Below, piece by piece: positions 8,690 through 16,514 of a stretch of DNA of 64,000 nucleotides. The first letter of the stretch is position 1. Each line of letters begins with the position of its first letter. The notes below the pieces were generated by a model, which saw only the letters and a program-made list of their open reading frames with translations, ran no database searches and was not told the origin of the DNA. Source of the DNA: VXYL01 sp965200375 (GTDB lineage: Bacteria; Pseudomonadota; Gammaproteobacteria; Pseudomonadales; Azotimanducaceae); contig OZ241353.1 in assembly GCA_965200375.1 (NCBI GenBank), positions 2,666,001 to 2,730,000 on the forward strand, given 5' to 3'. The translations under genes and the position numbers were made by a program.

Positions 8690-9358
8690 ATGGTCGCCAT
8701 GCGCGACGTCGGCAAGGTGTTCGTCACCGAGCGGATGGAGACCCGCGCCTTGGCGGACGTCGACCTGACGGTGCGGCGCGGCGAGTACCTGCGCATCGAG
8801 GGGCCCTCGGGATGCGGCAAGTCGACGCTGCTCGGCGTCATCGGCCTCATCGAGGAAGCAGCGGACGGCGACTACCGGCTGGACGGCGTGCCGGTGGCGG
8901 GGCTGTCCCGGACGCAGCGGGCGCGGCTGCGGAATCGGCTGCTCGGCTTCGTGTTCCAGTCCTTCAACCTCGTCGGCGACATGACCATCGTCGACAACGT
9001 GGAACTGCCGCTGCGCTACCGCGGCGGCATCGGCCAGCGGGAGCGGCGGGAGCGGGCGATGGCGCTCCTCGATCGCGTCGATCTCGCCCCCCGCGCCGCG
9101 CACTACCCGGCCCAGCTCTCCGGCGGCCAGCAGCAGCGCGCCGCCATCGCCCGCGCCCTGGTCGGCGAGCCGGCGCTGCTGCTCGCGGACGAGCCCACCG
9201 GCAATCTCGACGCCCAGGCTGGCGGCGAGGTGATGGAGCTGCTTGCCGAAAGCCACGCCAGCGGCGCCACCGTATGCGTGGTGTCGCACGATCCCGCCTA
9301 CGCGCACATGGCGGAGCGCGCCGTTCGGTTGGACCAAGGGCGCGTGATCGCGCCCTGA
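8690..9358 (+). CDS. ABC transporter ATP-binding protein, MacB/LolD type
   Basis: Each dimer of this ATPase drives a MacB/FtsX-type permease. Walker A is GPSGCGKST at residues 38-46, the Q-loop is FVFQSFNLV, the signature LSGGQQQ is at about 143-149, Walker B is LLLADEPT, and the switch His is in VVSHD. The 222-residue length is normal. ATG at 8690 fits the family N-terminus; in-frame TTG at 8654 would overlap the upstream island gene and looks spurious. High GC resumes about 20 bases before this start, so the island's right edge lies near 8670. The matching permease is at 10871 and the adaptor at 3618. Confidence 0.88.
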   Translation: MVAMRDVGKVFVTERMETRALADVDLTVRRGEYLRIEGPSGCGKSTLLGVIGLIEEAADGDYRLDGVPVAGLSRTQRARLRNRLLGFVFQSFNLVGDMTIVDNVELPLRYRGGIGQRERRERAMALLDRVDLAPRAAHYPAQLSGGQQQRAAIARALVGEPALLLADEPTGNLDAQAGGEVMELLAESHASGATVCVVSHDPAYAHMAERAVRLDQGRVIAP

Positions 9359-9540
9359 TGGGCGCTCGGCAGTGGCGCGTTCGGAGGGGCCCCAGGGGCG
9401 CATGGCGCTCCCTGTCGCTCGCGCTCTGCGGGATCGACGTTGCCGCCAATGGCAAGCACTGCAAGTGGATGCTGGACGCCGACGGCGACCAGTTCGAACG
9501 CTTGATGCTTGCGGACGGCTATGGGGTGTGCGCTGCTGGC
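9358..9540 (+). pseudogene. Truncated duplicate of the downstream TPR-like gene's 5' end
   Basis: The ATG overlaps the ATPase stop (TGATG). The frame encodes a signal-like segment and then KHCKWMLDADGDQFERLMLA, which parallels RRCQVDLDADREQFERLIL at the start of the mature protein encoded at 9864-10862. The similarity stops after GYGV and the rest of the homologue is missing. It looks like a tandem duplication whose first copy lost its body. The frame stays open into the following small gene, so a hybrid 158-residue product from 9358 to 9834 cannot be excluded. Confidence 0.45.
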
Positions 9541-9618
9541 GGCACGCGTAGCCCTTTGTCAATGCCTCTGTGCTATGTTCGGAGCGAGGTGCGGACCAAG
9601 AAGTCTGACTGGGGTGCC

Positions 9619-9834
9619 ATGATCCCGAAAAGGCGACTGCAAGTGTTTTTGATGGGACTTTTGGTGTCCTTGTCCTTGGCGGCGAGCGAACCCTGCTACA
9701 GCTACGGACCAGATTGCGGCTATGGCTTGGTCGAGGACTGCCGCTGGGAATGTCAGCGGATGGAAAGCGGCTCCTACATCCCGGTCTGCACTTTCAAAGT
9801 CCGAGTGTGTAGTTGCGTTTCGCCGTCAGGCTGA
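9619..9834 (+). CDS. Small Cys-rich exported protein
   Basis: The predicted product has 71 residues. It starts with a basic n-region and hydrophobic core (KRRLQVFLMGLLVSLSLA), a good signal peptide with cleavage near AAS. The mature part of about 48 residues has seven Cys (EPC, PDC, EDC, WEC, PVC, RVCSC), so disulfide bonding in the periplasm is likely. No family was recognised. It sits inside the ABC export operon between the ATPase and the TPR-like gene. It could be transporter cargo, an accessory factor or an unrelated insertion; the sequence does not decide. Confidence 0.4.
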   Translation: MIPKRRLQVFLMGLLVSLSLAASEPCYSYGPDCGYGLVEDCRWECQRMESGSYIPVCTFKVRVCSCVSPSG

Positions 9835-9863
9835 CAGGGCACAGACCGCGGGATGCTCCAGTC

Positions 9864-10862
9864 GTGCGCGAGGCTGTAGTTGGACTGACATGCGCCTTGC
9901 TCTCTGCAACCGCCGCCGGTGCCGACAGGCGCTGCCAGGTGGACCTGGACGCGGACCGAGAGCAGTTCGAGCGGCTGATCCTCTCCGCCGGCTATGCGCG
10001 GGTTCGCATGTACGACGAGTCCTTCGAGGTGCTGTCCGGCCTGCTGGCGGAAGCCCCACGCCCCCGCACGCGAGCTTCGGTTCACGAGCGTCTGGGTTAC
10101 AACCATTATCAGGTCAGGAACCTGGAGAAAGCTCGTTTCCACCTGTTGGAGGCAAGTGCTGCGCATCGTCCGGCGTGTGGCGGGCCTCGGCGGTGGAAGA
10201 CCCTTGCCGCAGTGGCGTTCGAAATGGGACGCCACGCGGAGGCGGCAGAGTACGCCGACGCTTGGCAGACCAGCAACGAAGCGATCTGGCAGGACTTCGA
10301 GGGCTTGCGTGCGCTGACGACTGCGGAGCGGCTGCTCGTGGCCAGGTACTGGTCCCATGTGGATCGGGAGCGGGCCCTGGCGCTGGCGGAGGCCGCCTTG
10401 GCGGACGCTGCCGAACCCGGCACGGGTGCCGCAGCGGACGTCGACGCTGCCACCAGCGCCTGGATCGCCCGGCTGCGCCAGGGCGAGGCGCCGGCCGAGA
10501 TTCCGCCTCTCGAGCGGCCCTGGCTGGAGCAGCCGGCGCCTTCGTTGAGCGCCGCCGAGGCCATGCGGCGGGTGGAGGTCTGGCAGGAGCGGCGCTGGCG
10601 GCTGACGCGGCCCGCCGAGCAGCCGGGCGGGGTGCCCCGGGAGGAGTGGGTGACGGACAGCTGGCGGCTGACGCCGGGCGCCGTCCCGCCGCCCCCGCCG
10701 GCGGCGGTGCCGTTGGCGCTGCATCCGCCGTCCCTGCCGGCGTTGGCGGTGCCAGGCGGTCCGGGCGCGTCGGCGCCCAGTGCCGACGAGGCGGCGAAGC
10801 GTGTCGAGGCCAATGGCGCGGACCCTGCCGCCGGCACTTGCCCGGCTGCGGAAAACGACTAG
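9864..10862 (+). CDS. Periplasmic TPR-like protein in ABC export operon
   Basis: From GTG at 9864 the product has 332 residues. It begins with a signal-like segment (VVGLTCALLSATAAGA) ahead of a mature N-terminus with one Cys. A TTG at 9813 would add 17 residues in front of the signal and is less likely. Residues of about 25-160 have helical pairs with TPR-like spacing (FEVLSGLLAEAP, GYNHYQVRNLEKARFHL, AVAFEMGRHAEAAEYA). The C-terminal third is Pro/Ala-rich and probably unstructured. It ends 8 bases before the permease gene, so the two are surely one transcription unit. A scaffold role in the exporter is inferred from position only. Confidence 0.6.
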   Translation: MREAVVGLTCALLSATAAGADRRCQVDLDADREQFERLILSAGYARVRMYDESFEVLSGLLAEAPRPRTRASVHERLGYNHYQVRNLEKARFHLLEASAAHRPACGGPRRWKTLAAVAFEMGRHAEAAEYADAWQTSNEAIWQDFEGLRALTTAERLLVARYWSHVDRERALALAEAALADAAEPGTGAAADVDAATSAWIARLRQGEAPAEIPPLERPWLEQPAPSLSAAEAMRRVEVWQERRWRLTRPAEQPGGVPREEWVTDSWRLTPGAVPPPPPAAVPLALHPPSLPALAVPGGPGASAPSADEAAKRVEANGADPAAGTCPAAEND

Positions 10863-10870
10863 GCCCCGGC

Positions 10871-13234
10871 GTGGCCCCCGGCCGGTACGGCAAGCGGGCG
10901 TTGGCGCTGGTGGCGCTGGCGCCGACCTTCGGCGGCATTGGCGTGGCGGCGGCGGTTGCCTACGCGGTGTGGTTCGAGCTGCCGAGCGGCGTCGCCGCGC
11001 AGAACTACGTGTCGCTGGGGCGGCAGGCCGCGCTTTCCGGGCGTGTGGGGGGCCTGGCGGAGGTGGTCGTTGCCGAGATTCGCGAACGGGTGCCGGAGGC
11101 GCGGTGGCTGACGGTGGAGCGTCTCGGCTGGATGCCCGTGGAGACCGATCTAGAAGGCGAGGCAAGCCTGTGGACGGAAGGCGTGTCCGGGGGCTTTTTC
11201 GAGGCCCTAGGCATGGCCGCGGCGCACGGCGAGCTGGCCGCGCCGCCGGACACGCCGGCACTTGTGCTTGACTACGAAACTTGGCAGCGGCTGTTCGCCG
11301 GCGAGGACGTCGCCGGCCGCTTGCTGGCGGTCCGCGGCGAAGGGCCGCTGATGGTCGCCGGCGTGGCGCCGCCGCGGTTCCGCGGGCTGCTCGCCGACCC
11401 CGTGCAGCTATGGGTTCTGAACCCCCGGCGCCTGCCGTCCGTGGTCGCCCAAGGGGACCTGCGCGGCCGGTTCTGGCAGTACGTCTCGAACAGGCATGCG
11501 TTCGGCGTTCTGGGCCCCGGCACGTCCCTGGCCAAGCTCGAGGGCCTGCTGGCGGACCTGCGCCTCTACCGGGAACCGCCAAGCGGCGGCCGGGGGCTGA
11601 CGGTGACCGCGGACGACCGGCTGACGATCACGCCAGGGCTCACCGGGGCGCCGACGGTGCGGCAGACGGTGGAGGCGCGAACCCGCTGGCTGGTCGCCAT
11701 CGTCGTCTGCCTGCTGGTGCTCGCCTTCGCCACGCTGGTGGACCTGCTGCTCGCGGATCAGAGCGCTCGGGACGAGGAACGCCGCGTGCGGGTGGCCGTC
11801 GGCGCGACCCCAGGGCAGCTCTACCGCCAGTGCTTAGTGGAGAACGCCGCCTTCGCCGCCGTCTTGGCGGCGCTGGCCGGCGCGGCCGGCGCCTATCTCG
11901 GCCATGTGCTGCTGGCGGTGCAGCCCTTTGCGCGTTGGCTGGTGGAACTCTCGCCCGGCGCGATCGTCGTCGGCGGCGCCGTTGGTCTGGTGGCGCTGGT
12001 GCTGGCGCACGCCGTCGCCGCCGGCTGCGCGATGCGGACGGTGGCGGCAGCGTCCGCGTCACTCGCCGCCTCTTGGCGGCCGCGAAAGTCCGCCGCGGCG
12101 CGTCGGCTGCTGCTGCTGGCGGCCACCGGCAGTCTGCTGCTGGTTGGATCGGTCGCCCTGCGCTACTGGCGGGAGGCGGGTTTCGCCTTCGGCTTCGCCC
12201 ACCAGCACACCCTGCTGATGCAGGCGTGGTCCAGCGAGTGTACGCGGGACACGGAAGCGATCCGCCGAGCCATCCTGGCCCTGCCCGAAGTACGGCGGAC
12301 CGCCCGCATGGATCTGCTGCCGTTCATCGGTCCGACGACGATCGCCAATCGGGCGCGGATTGCCGGCCGGGCCGACTTCGACGGCGTCACGGTGCTCTAC
12401 GGCGGCGTCAAGCCAGCCTACTTCGAGACCCTGGGGGTGCCGGTGCTCGCGGGTCGCCCGCATCGGGGCAGCGGCGAGGTAGTGGTGTCGAGAGCTCTGG
12501 CGAGGCGGCTCGGCGGCTTGGAGGAAGACTTGGCCGCGGCCTTGGGCCAGACAGTCCGCATCCAGCGCGAGGCCCGGGACGCCGCCGAGTCCGACGCGGT
12601 GTCGACCGTCGTCGGCGTCGTGGAGGACATCCCCTACGGCGAGTACCTCGACGGCGAGCGCACGGCGGTGTACGGCGACACGGCCGGATCGCCTTGGGAT
12701 CAACGCTGGGCGATCCACCACGACGGCGACGCGGACGCCCTCGTGGCAGCGCTGCGCCAGGCCGAGACCTTCGCGGGTTGCGAAATAGTCCACATCGGCA
12801 GCCCGAGGAGCCTGTTCGAGATGCAGTTCATGGCGCAGCGCGGCGTCGAGATTCTGCTCGCCGGCGCCGCGGCGTTGGCGTTCGCGCTGGCATTGGCGGG
12901 ACTGGCCGGCAGCCAGTTCCGGCGTCTGGCCGAGGACCGTCGCGCCATCGGCATCGGCCTGGCCCTGGGCGCGACCACCGGCGCCTTGGCGGGCCGCTAC
13001 CTGCGACCGCTGCTGACGGATCTCGTCGTTTGCGCGGCGGCGCCGTGCGTTGCGCTAGTGGCGTTGGGCGCGGCGCTGCCGACGGCGATGGCCGGCGCGA
13101 CGGCCATGCTGGCGACGGAACTCGTCGCGCCAGCGCTGGCTGTCGTCGGGGCGGTCGCGTCCGGCATCGTCTGGCTGGCTACGGGGCGCACCGTGGCGGC
13201 GAATTCGCCGGCGTCTCTGATGCGGGCCGCGTAG
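10871..13234 (+). CDS. ABC transporter permease with duplicated MacB/FtsX domains (ADOP-like)
   Basis: This 787-residue integral membrane protein has an N-terminal TM helix, a MacB-like periplasmic domain, a first FtsX-like bundle (about 270-385), another TM helix (about 412-430), a second periplasmic domain (VKPAYFETLGVPVLAGRPH is typical of MacB_PCD), and a final FtsX-like bundle (about 655-787). The duplicated half-transporter layout is that of the permeases called acidobacterial duplicated orphan permeases. Each half contains the EExRRVRVAVGAT / EDRRAIGIGLALGAT coupling helix that contacts the ATPase. GTG at 10871 is used. With the 8690 ATPase and the 3618 adaptor it should form a MacAB-like export machine; its cargo is unknown. 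Confidence 0.82.
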   Translation: MAPGRYGKRALALVALAPTFGGIGVAAAVAYAVWFELPSGVAAQNYVSLGRQAALSGRVGGLAEVVVAEIRERVPEARWLTVERLGWMPVETDLEGEASLWTEGVSGGFFEALGMAAAHGELAAPPDTPALVLDYETWQRLFAGEDVAGRLLAVRGEGPLMVAGVAPPRFRGLLADPVQLWVLNPRRLPSVVAQGDLRGRFWQYVSNRHAFGVLGPGTSLAKLEGLLADLRLYREPPSGGRGLTVTADDRLTITPGLTGAPTVRQTVEARTRWLVAIVVCLLVLAFATLVDLLLADQSARDEERRVRVAVGATPGQLYRQCLVENAAFAAVLAALAGAAGAYLGHVLLAVQPFARWLVELSPGAIVVGGAVGLVALVLAHAVAAGCAMRTVAAASASLAASWRPRKSAAARRLLLLAATGSLLLVGSVALRYWREAGFAFGFAHQHTLLMQAWSSECTRDTEAIRRAILALPEVRRTARMDLLPFIGPTTIANRARIAGRADFDGVTVLYGGVKPAYFETLGVPVLAGRPHRGSGEVVVSRALARRLGGLEEDLAAALGQTVRIQREARDAAESDAVSTVVGVVEDIPYGEYLDGERTAVYGDTAGSPWDQRWAIHHDGDADALVAALRQAETFAGCEIVHIGSPRSLFEMQFMAQRGVEILLAGAAALAFALALAGLAGSQFRRLAEDRRAIGIGLALGATTGALAGRYLRPLLTDLVVCAAAPCVALVALGAALPTAMAGATAMLATELVAPALAVVGAVASGIVWLATGRTVAANSPASLMRAA

Positions 13235-13451
13235 CGTTCGCCAGCGGCCCGGTCGCCGATCTGGACCATCACTTCCAATGCGGCTTTGGTACTGGTGTGC
13301 GCTTCCAAAATGACGTGTGTTCCAGCGGGCGGGTTTGGTCGCTCGACCGGGATGCCGGCGGCCTTGCAGGGGCGGCACATCCTCAAGCAGCGCACGCCGA
13401 GGCGACGACAGACGAACGTGCCATTTGCCATGTCAATTCGGAATCGAACCA
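13235..13451. other. Convergent intergenic region, nothing recognised
   Basis: These 217 bases lie between the permease stop and the aroG stop, which face each other. A minus-strand frame from 13432 runs antisense into the permease and has no recognisable domain. I see no clear terminator hairpin with a U-tract. Confidence 0.4.
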
Positions 13452-14603
13452 CTAGGCGCCTGCCGCTGGCCGCTGCGGGGCCGCCGCGGCAAGCCGGCTG
13501 CGGAGCGGCTGGCGCAGTCGACCGGCTAGGGCCCGCAACAGCTGGTCCGTCTCCTCCCAGCCGATGCAGGCGTCGGTGATCGAGACGCCGTAGGCAAGGG
13601 CGCTGGCGGCGGCCGGCGCCACGCCGTTGCCCTGCACCGATTGCTGCCTCGGACTTCCGGGCGCGAAGGACTGGTTTCCCGGAAGGATGTTGCTCTCCAG
13701 CATCAGGCCGACGATGGAGCGGTTGCCGGCGGCGATCTGGCTGGCCACGGCGTTGGCCACCGCGGCTTGGCGGCGGTGGTCCTTGTCGGCATTGGCGTGG
13801 GCGCAGTCCACCATGATGGTGCTGGCGAGATCCGCTGCCGCCAGCGCTTCCTCGCAGCGCCGCACCGCCGCCGCATCGTAGTTGGGGCCGCTGCTGCCGC
13901 CGCGCAGGACGATGTGGGCGTTGGCGTTGCCGCGGGTGTGGATCATGGCCACCTGGCCGTTGCCGTCGATGCCGAGGAAGCGATGCCGGCTGGCCACGGA
14001 CCGCAGCGCGTTGACGGCGACCGCCAGCGAGCCGTCGGTGCCGTTCTTGAAGCCCACCGCGGAAGAGAGGCCGGAGGCCATCTCGCGGTGGGTCTGGCTC
14101 TCCGTGGTGCGGGCGCCGATGGCGGACCAGGCGATGAGGTCCTGCAGATACTGCGGCGTGATCGGATCGAGCGCTTCCGTGGCGAGCGGCAGCCCGAGGG
14201 CGGCGACGTCCAGCAGCAGCCGCCGGGCCATGCGGATGCCGCGCTCGATGTCGAAGCCTTCGTCGAGGTCCGGATCGTTGATGAGCCCCTTCCACCCCAC
14301 CGTGGTGCGCGGCTTCTCGAAGTAGGCCCGCATCACGACGCACAGCGAATCGGCCGTGGCGTCCGCGAGCCGCCTCAGCCGCGCGGCGTAGTCCCGAGCG
14401 GCTTCGGGATCGTGGATGGAACACGGGCCGACGATCGCCAGCAGGCGGTGATCGCGGCGTGCGAGGATGTCCGTCACTTGGCGACGAGCGGCGGCGACCG
14501 ACTCCCGCACGGCTGCGGACGCGGGCAGATCCCGCTTCACGGCCGCCGGCGTCGCCAGCGCTTCCTGCGCGGTCACGTTGAGGTCCTCGGTGGCAGCTGC
14601 CAT
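13452..14603 (-). CDS. aroG: 3-deoxy-7-phosphoheptulonate (DAHP) synthase, class I
   Basis: The enzyme condenses phosphoenolpyruvate with erythrose 4-phosphate, the first step of the shikimate pathway to Phe, Tyr, Trp and folate. The 383-residue length and motifs fit the AroF/G/H type: VGPCSIHDPEAA, the KPRTTVGWKGL substrate loop, ESQTHREMASGLS, VGFKNGTDG, and the metal-binding Cys/His/Glu/Asp set (GPCS, HTRGN, LMLESN, DACIGWE). ATG at 14603 is chosen because GGAGAGA lies just upstream; an earlier in-frame ATG adds 20 unlikely residues. It is preceded by an attenuator-like leader with Tyr-Trp-Phe codons, so expression should follow aromatic amino acid supply. The gene symbol is generic: which isozyme this is cannot be told. 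Confidence 0.95.
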   Translation of the reverse strand: MAAATEDLNVTAQEALATPAAVKRDLPASAAVRESVAAARRQVTDILARRDHRLLAIVGPCSIHDPEAARDYAARLRRLADATADSLCVVMRAYFEKPRTTVGWKGLINDPDLDEGFDIERGIRMARRLLLDVAALGLPLATEALDPITPQYLQDLIAWSAIGARTTESQTHREMASGLSSAVGFKNGTDGSLAVAVNALRSVASRHRFLGIDGNGQVAMIHTRGNANAHIVLRGGSSGPNYDAAAVRRCEEALAAADLASTIMVDCAHANADKDHRRQAAVANAVASQIAAGNRSIVGLMLESNILPGNQSFAPGSPRQQSVQGNGVAPAAASALAYGVSITDACIGWEETDQLLRALAGRLRQPLRSRLAAAAPQRPAAGA

Positions 14604-14635
14604 TGGCGTCTCTCCATGCGATCGGTCCCCGAAAA

Positions 14636-14673
14636 GCAAAAACCCCGACGGGCGGATCGCCAATCGGGGTTGC
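14636..14673 (-). terminator. Intrinsic terminator of the aroG attenuator
   Basis: On the minus strand an AACCCCGA arm (14664-14671) pairs with TCGGGGTT (14641-14648). An extra GGCG/CGCC stem lies within the loop, and a T-run follows (TTTTTG, then TTTT). It lies between the leader peptide and the aroG start, about 35 bases before the ATG, where an attenuator terminator belongs. Confidence 0.8.
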
Positions 14674-14674
14674 G

Positions 14675-14714
14675 AAGGGCGACCGAAGCGCCCTTGAGGA
14701 ATAAAGAGGGCGCT
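14675..14714 (-). promoter_or_regulatory. Mutually exclusive leader hairpins of the aroG attenuator
   Basis: Transcribed from the minus strand, AGCGCCCT (14707-14714) is perfectly complementary to AGGGCGCT (14687-14694). An overlapping AAGGGCG (14689-14695) can instead pair with CGCCCTT (14675-14681). This is the expected pattern of competing segments 1:2 and 2:3 just after the leader stop codon. The 2:3 hairpin ends 3 bases before the terminator arm rather than overlapping it, so how it would block termination needs folding to resolve. Confidence 0.6.
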
Positions 14715-14825
14715 CTACCGTGGGCTAAACCAATAGCCGACCGCCGGCCGCGGCGCCCGGGCGCCGCTCGCCGCGGCGATGGACGCTTGGCGCACTGGCA
14801 CCAGCAGGTAGGAGCGAACTCTCAT
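14715..14825 (-). CDS. Aromatic amino acid leader peptide upstream of aroG
   Basis: This short frame encodes 36 residues ending GYWFSPR. Codons 31-33 are consecutive Tyr (TAT), Trp (TGG) and Phe (TTT), at 14727-14735. They lie four codons before the stop and immediately ahead of competing hairpins and a terminator. A ribosome stalling here for lack of any aromatic aminoacyl-tRNA could alter folding downstream, which is the classical attenuation design for amino acid genes. The ATG lies only a few bases after the predicted transcription start, so translation may be leaderless, or an internal GTG may be used. Confidence 0.75.
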   Translation of the reverse strand: MRVRSYLLVPVRQASIAAASGARAPRPAVGYWFSPR

Positions 14826-14833
14826 GGGGCGCG

Positions 14834-14862
14834 ATTCTTGGGGTGGGCGGGCGGGATGTCAA
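14834..14862 (-). promoter_or_regulatory. Sigma-70 promoter of the aroG leader
   Basis: On the minus strand there is a consensus TTGACA (14857-14862), a 17-base spacer and AAGAAT (14834-14839). The predicted start point is near 14827, directly before the leader peptide ATG at 14825. Confidence 0.65.
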
Positions 14863-14965
14863 GCGCCTGTACTGGCTCACTACTTCTTGCCCCTCGTTAG
14901 CCTAGCGCAGTGGGGCCGGACGTGTTAGAAGGCTGCCGTGGAGGTCGGCAACGGGGGCGCCGCCC

Positions 14966-16164
14966 ATGCCGAAGGGCGATCACTACGGCTTTGCGCTGCC
15001 GGAGGAGCTCGTGCTGCTGCGCGACCAGGTGCGCCGCTTCATGCGCGAGGAGGTGAAGCCCGTGGAGGACGCGCTGCCCCACGACGCCACCGGCTGCAGC
15101 GCTGCGGACCATGCCCGCCTCCGCGCCAAGGCGGAGGCGCTGGGCCTCGCCCGCCTGAACGTGCCGGCCGAGCACGGCGGCAACCCGGTGAGCGCACTGG
15201 CGCGGGTGGTGATCGCGGAGGAATCCGCCAAGTGCCGCCTGGGCGGCTACGCGCCGGCCCTCGGCGCCTTCGGCGGCGGCCCGCCGAACATCATCTGAAC
15301 GGCACGCCGGCGCAGATCGAAAAGTACGGGGTGCCCTGCGTGACCGGCGGCAAGCGCGCCTTCGTCGCCATCACCGAGCCCACCGGCGGTTCGGACCCGC
15401 GCAACAACATTCGCACCCGGGCGGTGCGCCGGGGCGACACCTGGGTGCTGAACGGCCGCAAGATGTGGATCACGGCCGCCAAGGGCGCGGACTACGGCGT
15501 CGTCTTCGCCCGCACCAAGGACGGCACGGGAGATGCGCCGCCGGAGATCACCGCGTTCATCGTCGAGCCGACGTTCCCCGGCATCTCGTTCAACGAGATC
15601 AAGGTGATCCGCGCCCTGTCGCCCTACGAGATCGTCCTCGACGACTGCCAGGTGCCCGCCGAGAACGTGCTTGGCGAAGTCGGTCGAGGCTTCGGCGTCG
15701 CCCAGAACTGGCTGGTGGACGCGCGCATACCGTATGCCGCCGGCTGCATCGGCATCGCCCAGGAAGCGCTGGACATGGCATGCGGCTGGGTGAAGCAGCG
15801 CCAGGCGCGGGACGGGCCGCTGGCGGACAAGCAGGCCGTTCAATGGATGATCGCGGATTCCGAGGTGGAGCTGCGGGCGGCGCGGATGCTGGTGTACGAC
15901 GCCGCCGCCAAGGTGGACGCCGGCTTGTCCGGCAAGGTCGATGCTTCCGTCTGCAAGCTCTACGGCACGGAGACCGCCGGGCGGGTGGTGGACCGGGCGA
16001 TGCAGATGTTCGGCGGCATGGGCATGGCGAAGGAGATGCCCCTCGAACGCTGGTACCGGGAACTGCGCGTGAAGCGCATCGGCGAAGGGCCTTCGGAAGT
16101 GCATCGCGTGGTCGTCGCCCGCGACAAGCTGCGCCGCACCGACGGCGGCGTGTACTTCGGCTAG
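14966..16164 (+). pseudogene. Acyl-CoA dehydrogenase with a one-base frameshift
   Basis: Acyl-CoA dehydrogenases are FAD enzymes that introduce the alpha-beta double bond in acyl-CoAs. The N-terminal part (14966-15298) ends at GGGPPNII then TGA. The rest (from about 15296) continues in another frame as NGTPAQIEKYGVPCVTGGK and onward to KLRRTDGGVYFG. Restoring one C in the ATCATC-TGAAC stretch near 15297 gives a continuous protein of about 399 residues with the usual FVAITEPTGGSD flavin-binding region and the MQMFGGMGMAKEMPLERWYR C-terminus. Everything else is well conserved, so this is either a very recent pseudogene or an assembly error. Confidence 0.8.
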
Positions 16165-16514
16165 CCGACCGCCCGGGCCTTCATGCCGCTGCTGCTTGGC
16201 AAGCGCTACAAGCCGCGCGCAAAGTCAAACCGATACCTGCCAACCTGACAAGCACTTGCTACCGACACCAGCCGGACAATGCACTTGCTACCGACACTTG
16301 GGTTGGCTATCTTGACCGCTTGGAACTGTTCCCAAGCGCTTGCGTTCACCTATGGTAGAGGTGATGCGTGCCAAGCCGTTGGCTTCTGCGCCGGCGCGGT
16401 CGAGTCTACGGAGTTCAAGCAGGGGCTGGGACAGAGCGTAGTCTATGCCCTCCTTGGGGGGATGAATGGGCGCTTGCGCGCACCGTGCCAGCTTGCGAGG
16501 CTATAACGAGGGTC
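16165..16514 (+). other. Intergenic region with a 17-base direct repeat
   Basis: These 350 bases hold no gene I can support. GCACTTGCTACCGACAC occurs twice exactly, at 16252-16268 and 16281-16297, each preceded by GACAA. A small frame from 16279 to 16506 has a signal-like start, but its start codon lies inside the repeat and it shows no family features. An imperfect palindrome CTTGGAACTGTTCCCAAG lies near 16319-16337. The composition is less GC-rich than the neighbours. Confidence 0.5.

Noticed and set aside
12997..14424. Large minus-strand frame overlapping the permease 3' end and aroG
   Set aside because: It is a frame shadow of aroG and antisense to the permease. The part between the genes has no domain.
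16279..16506. 75-residue frame with a signal-like N-terminus
   Set aside because: Its start lies within a direct repeat and it shows no homology-like pattern or clear ribosome site, so it was left as intergenic.
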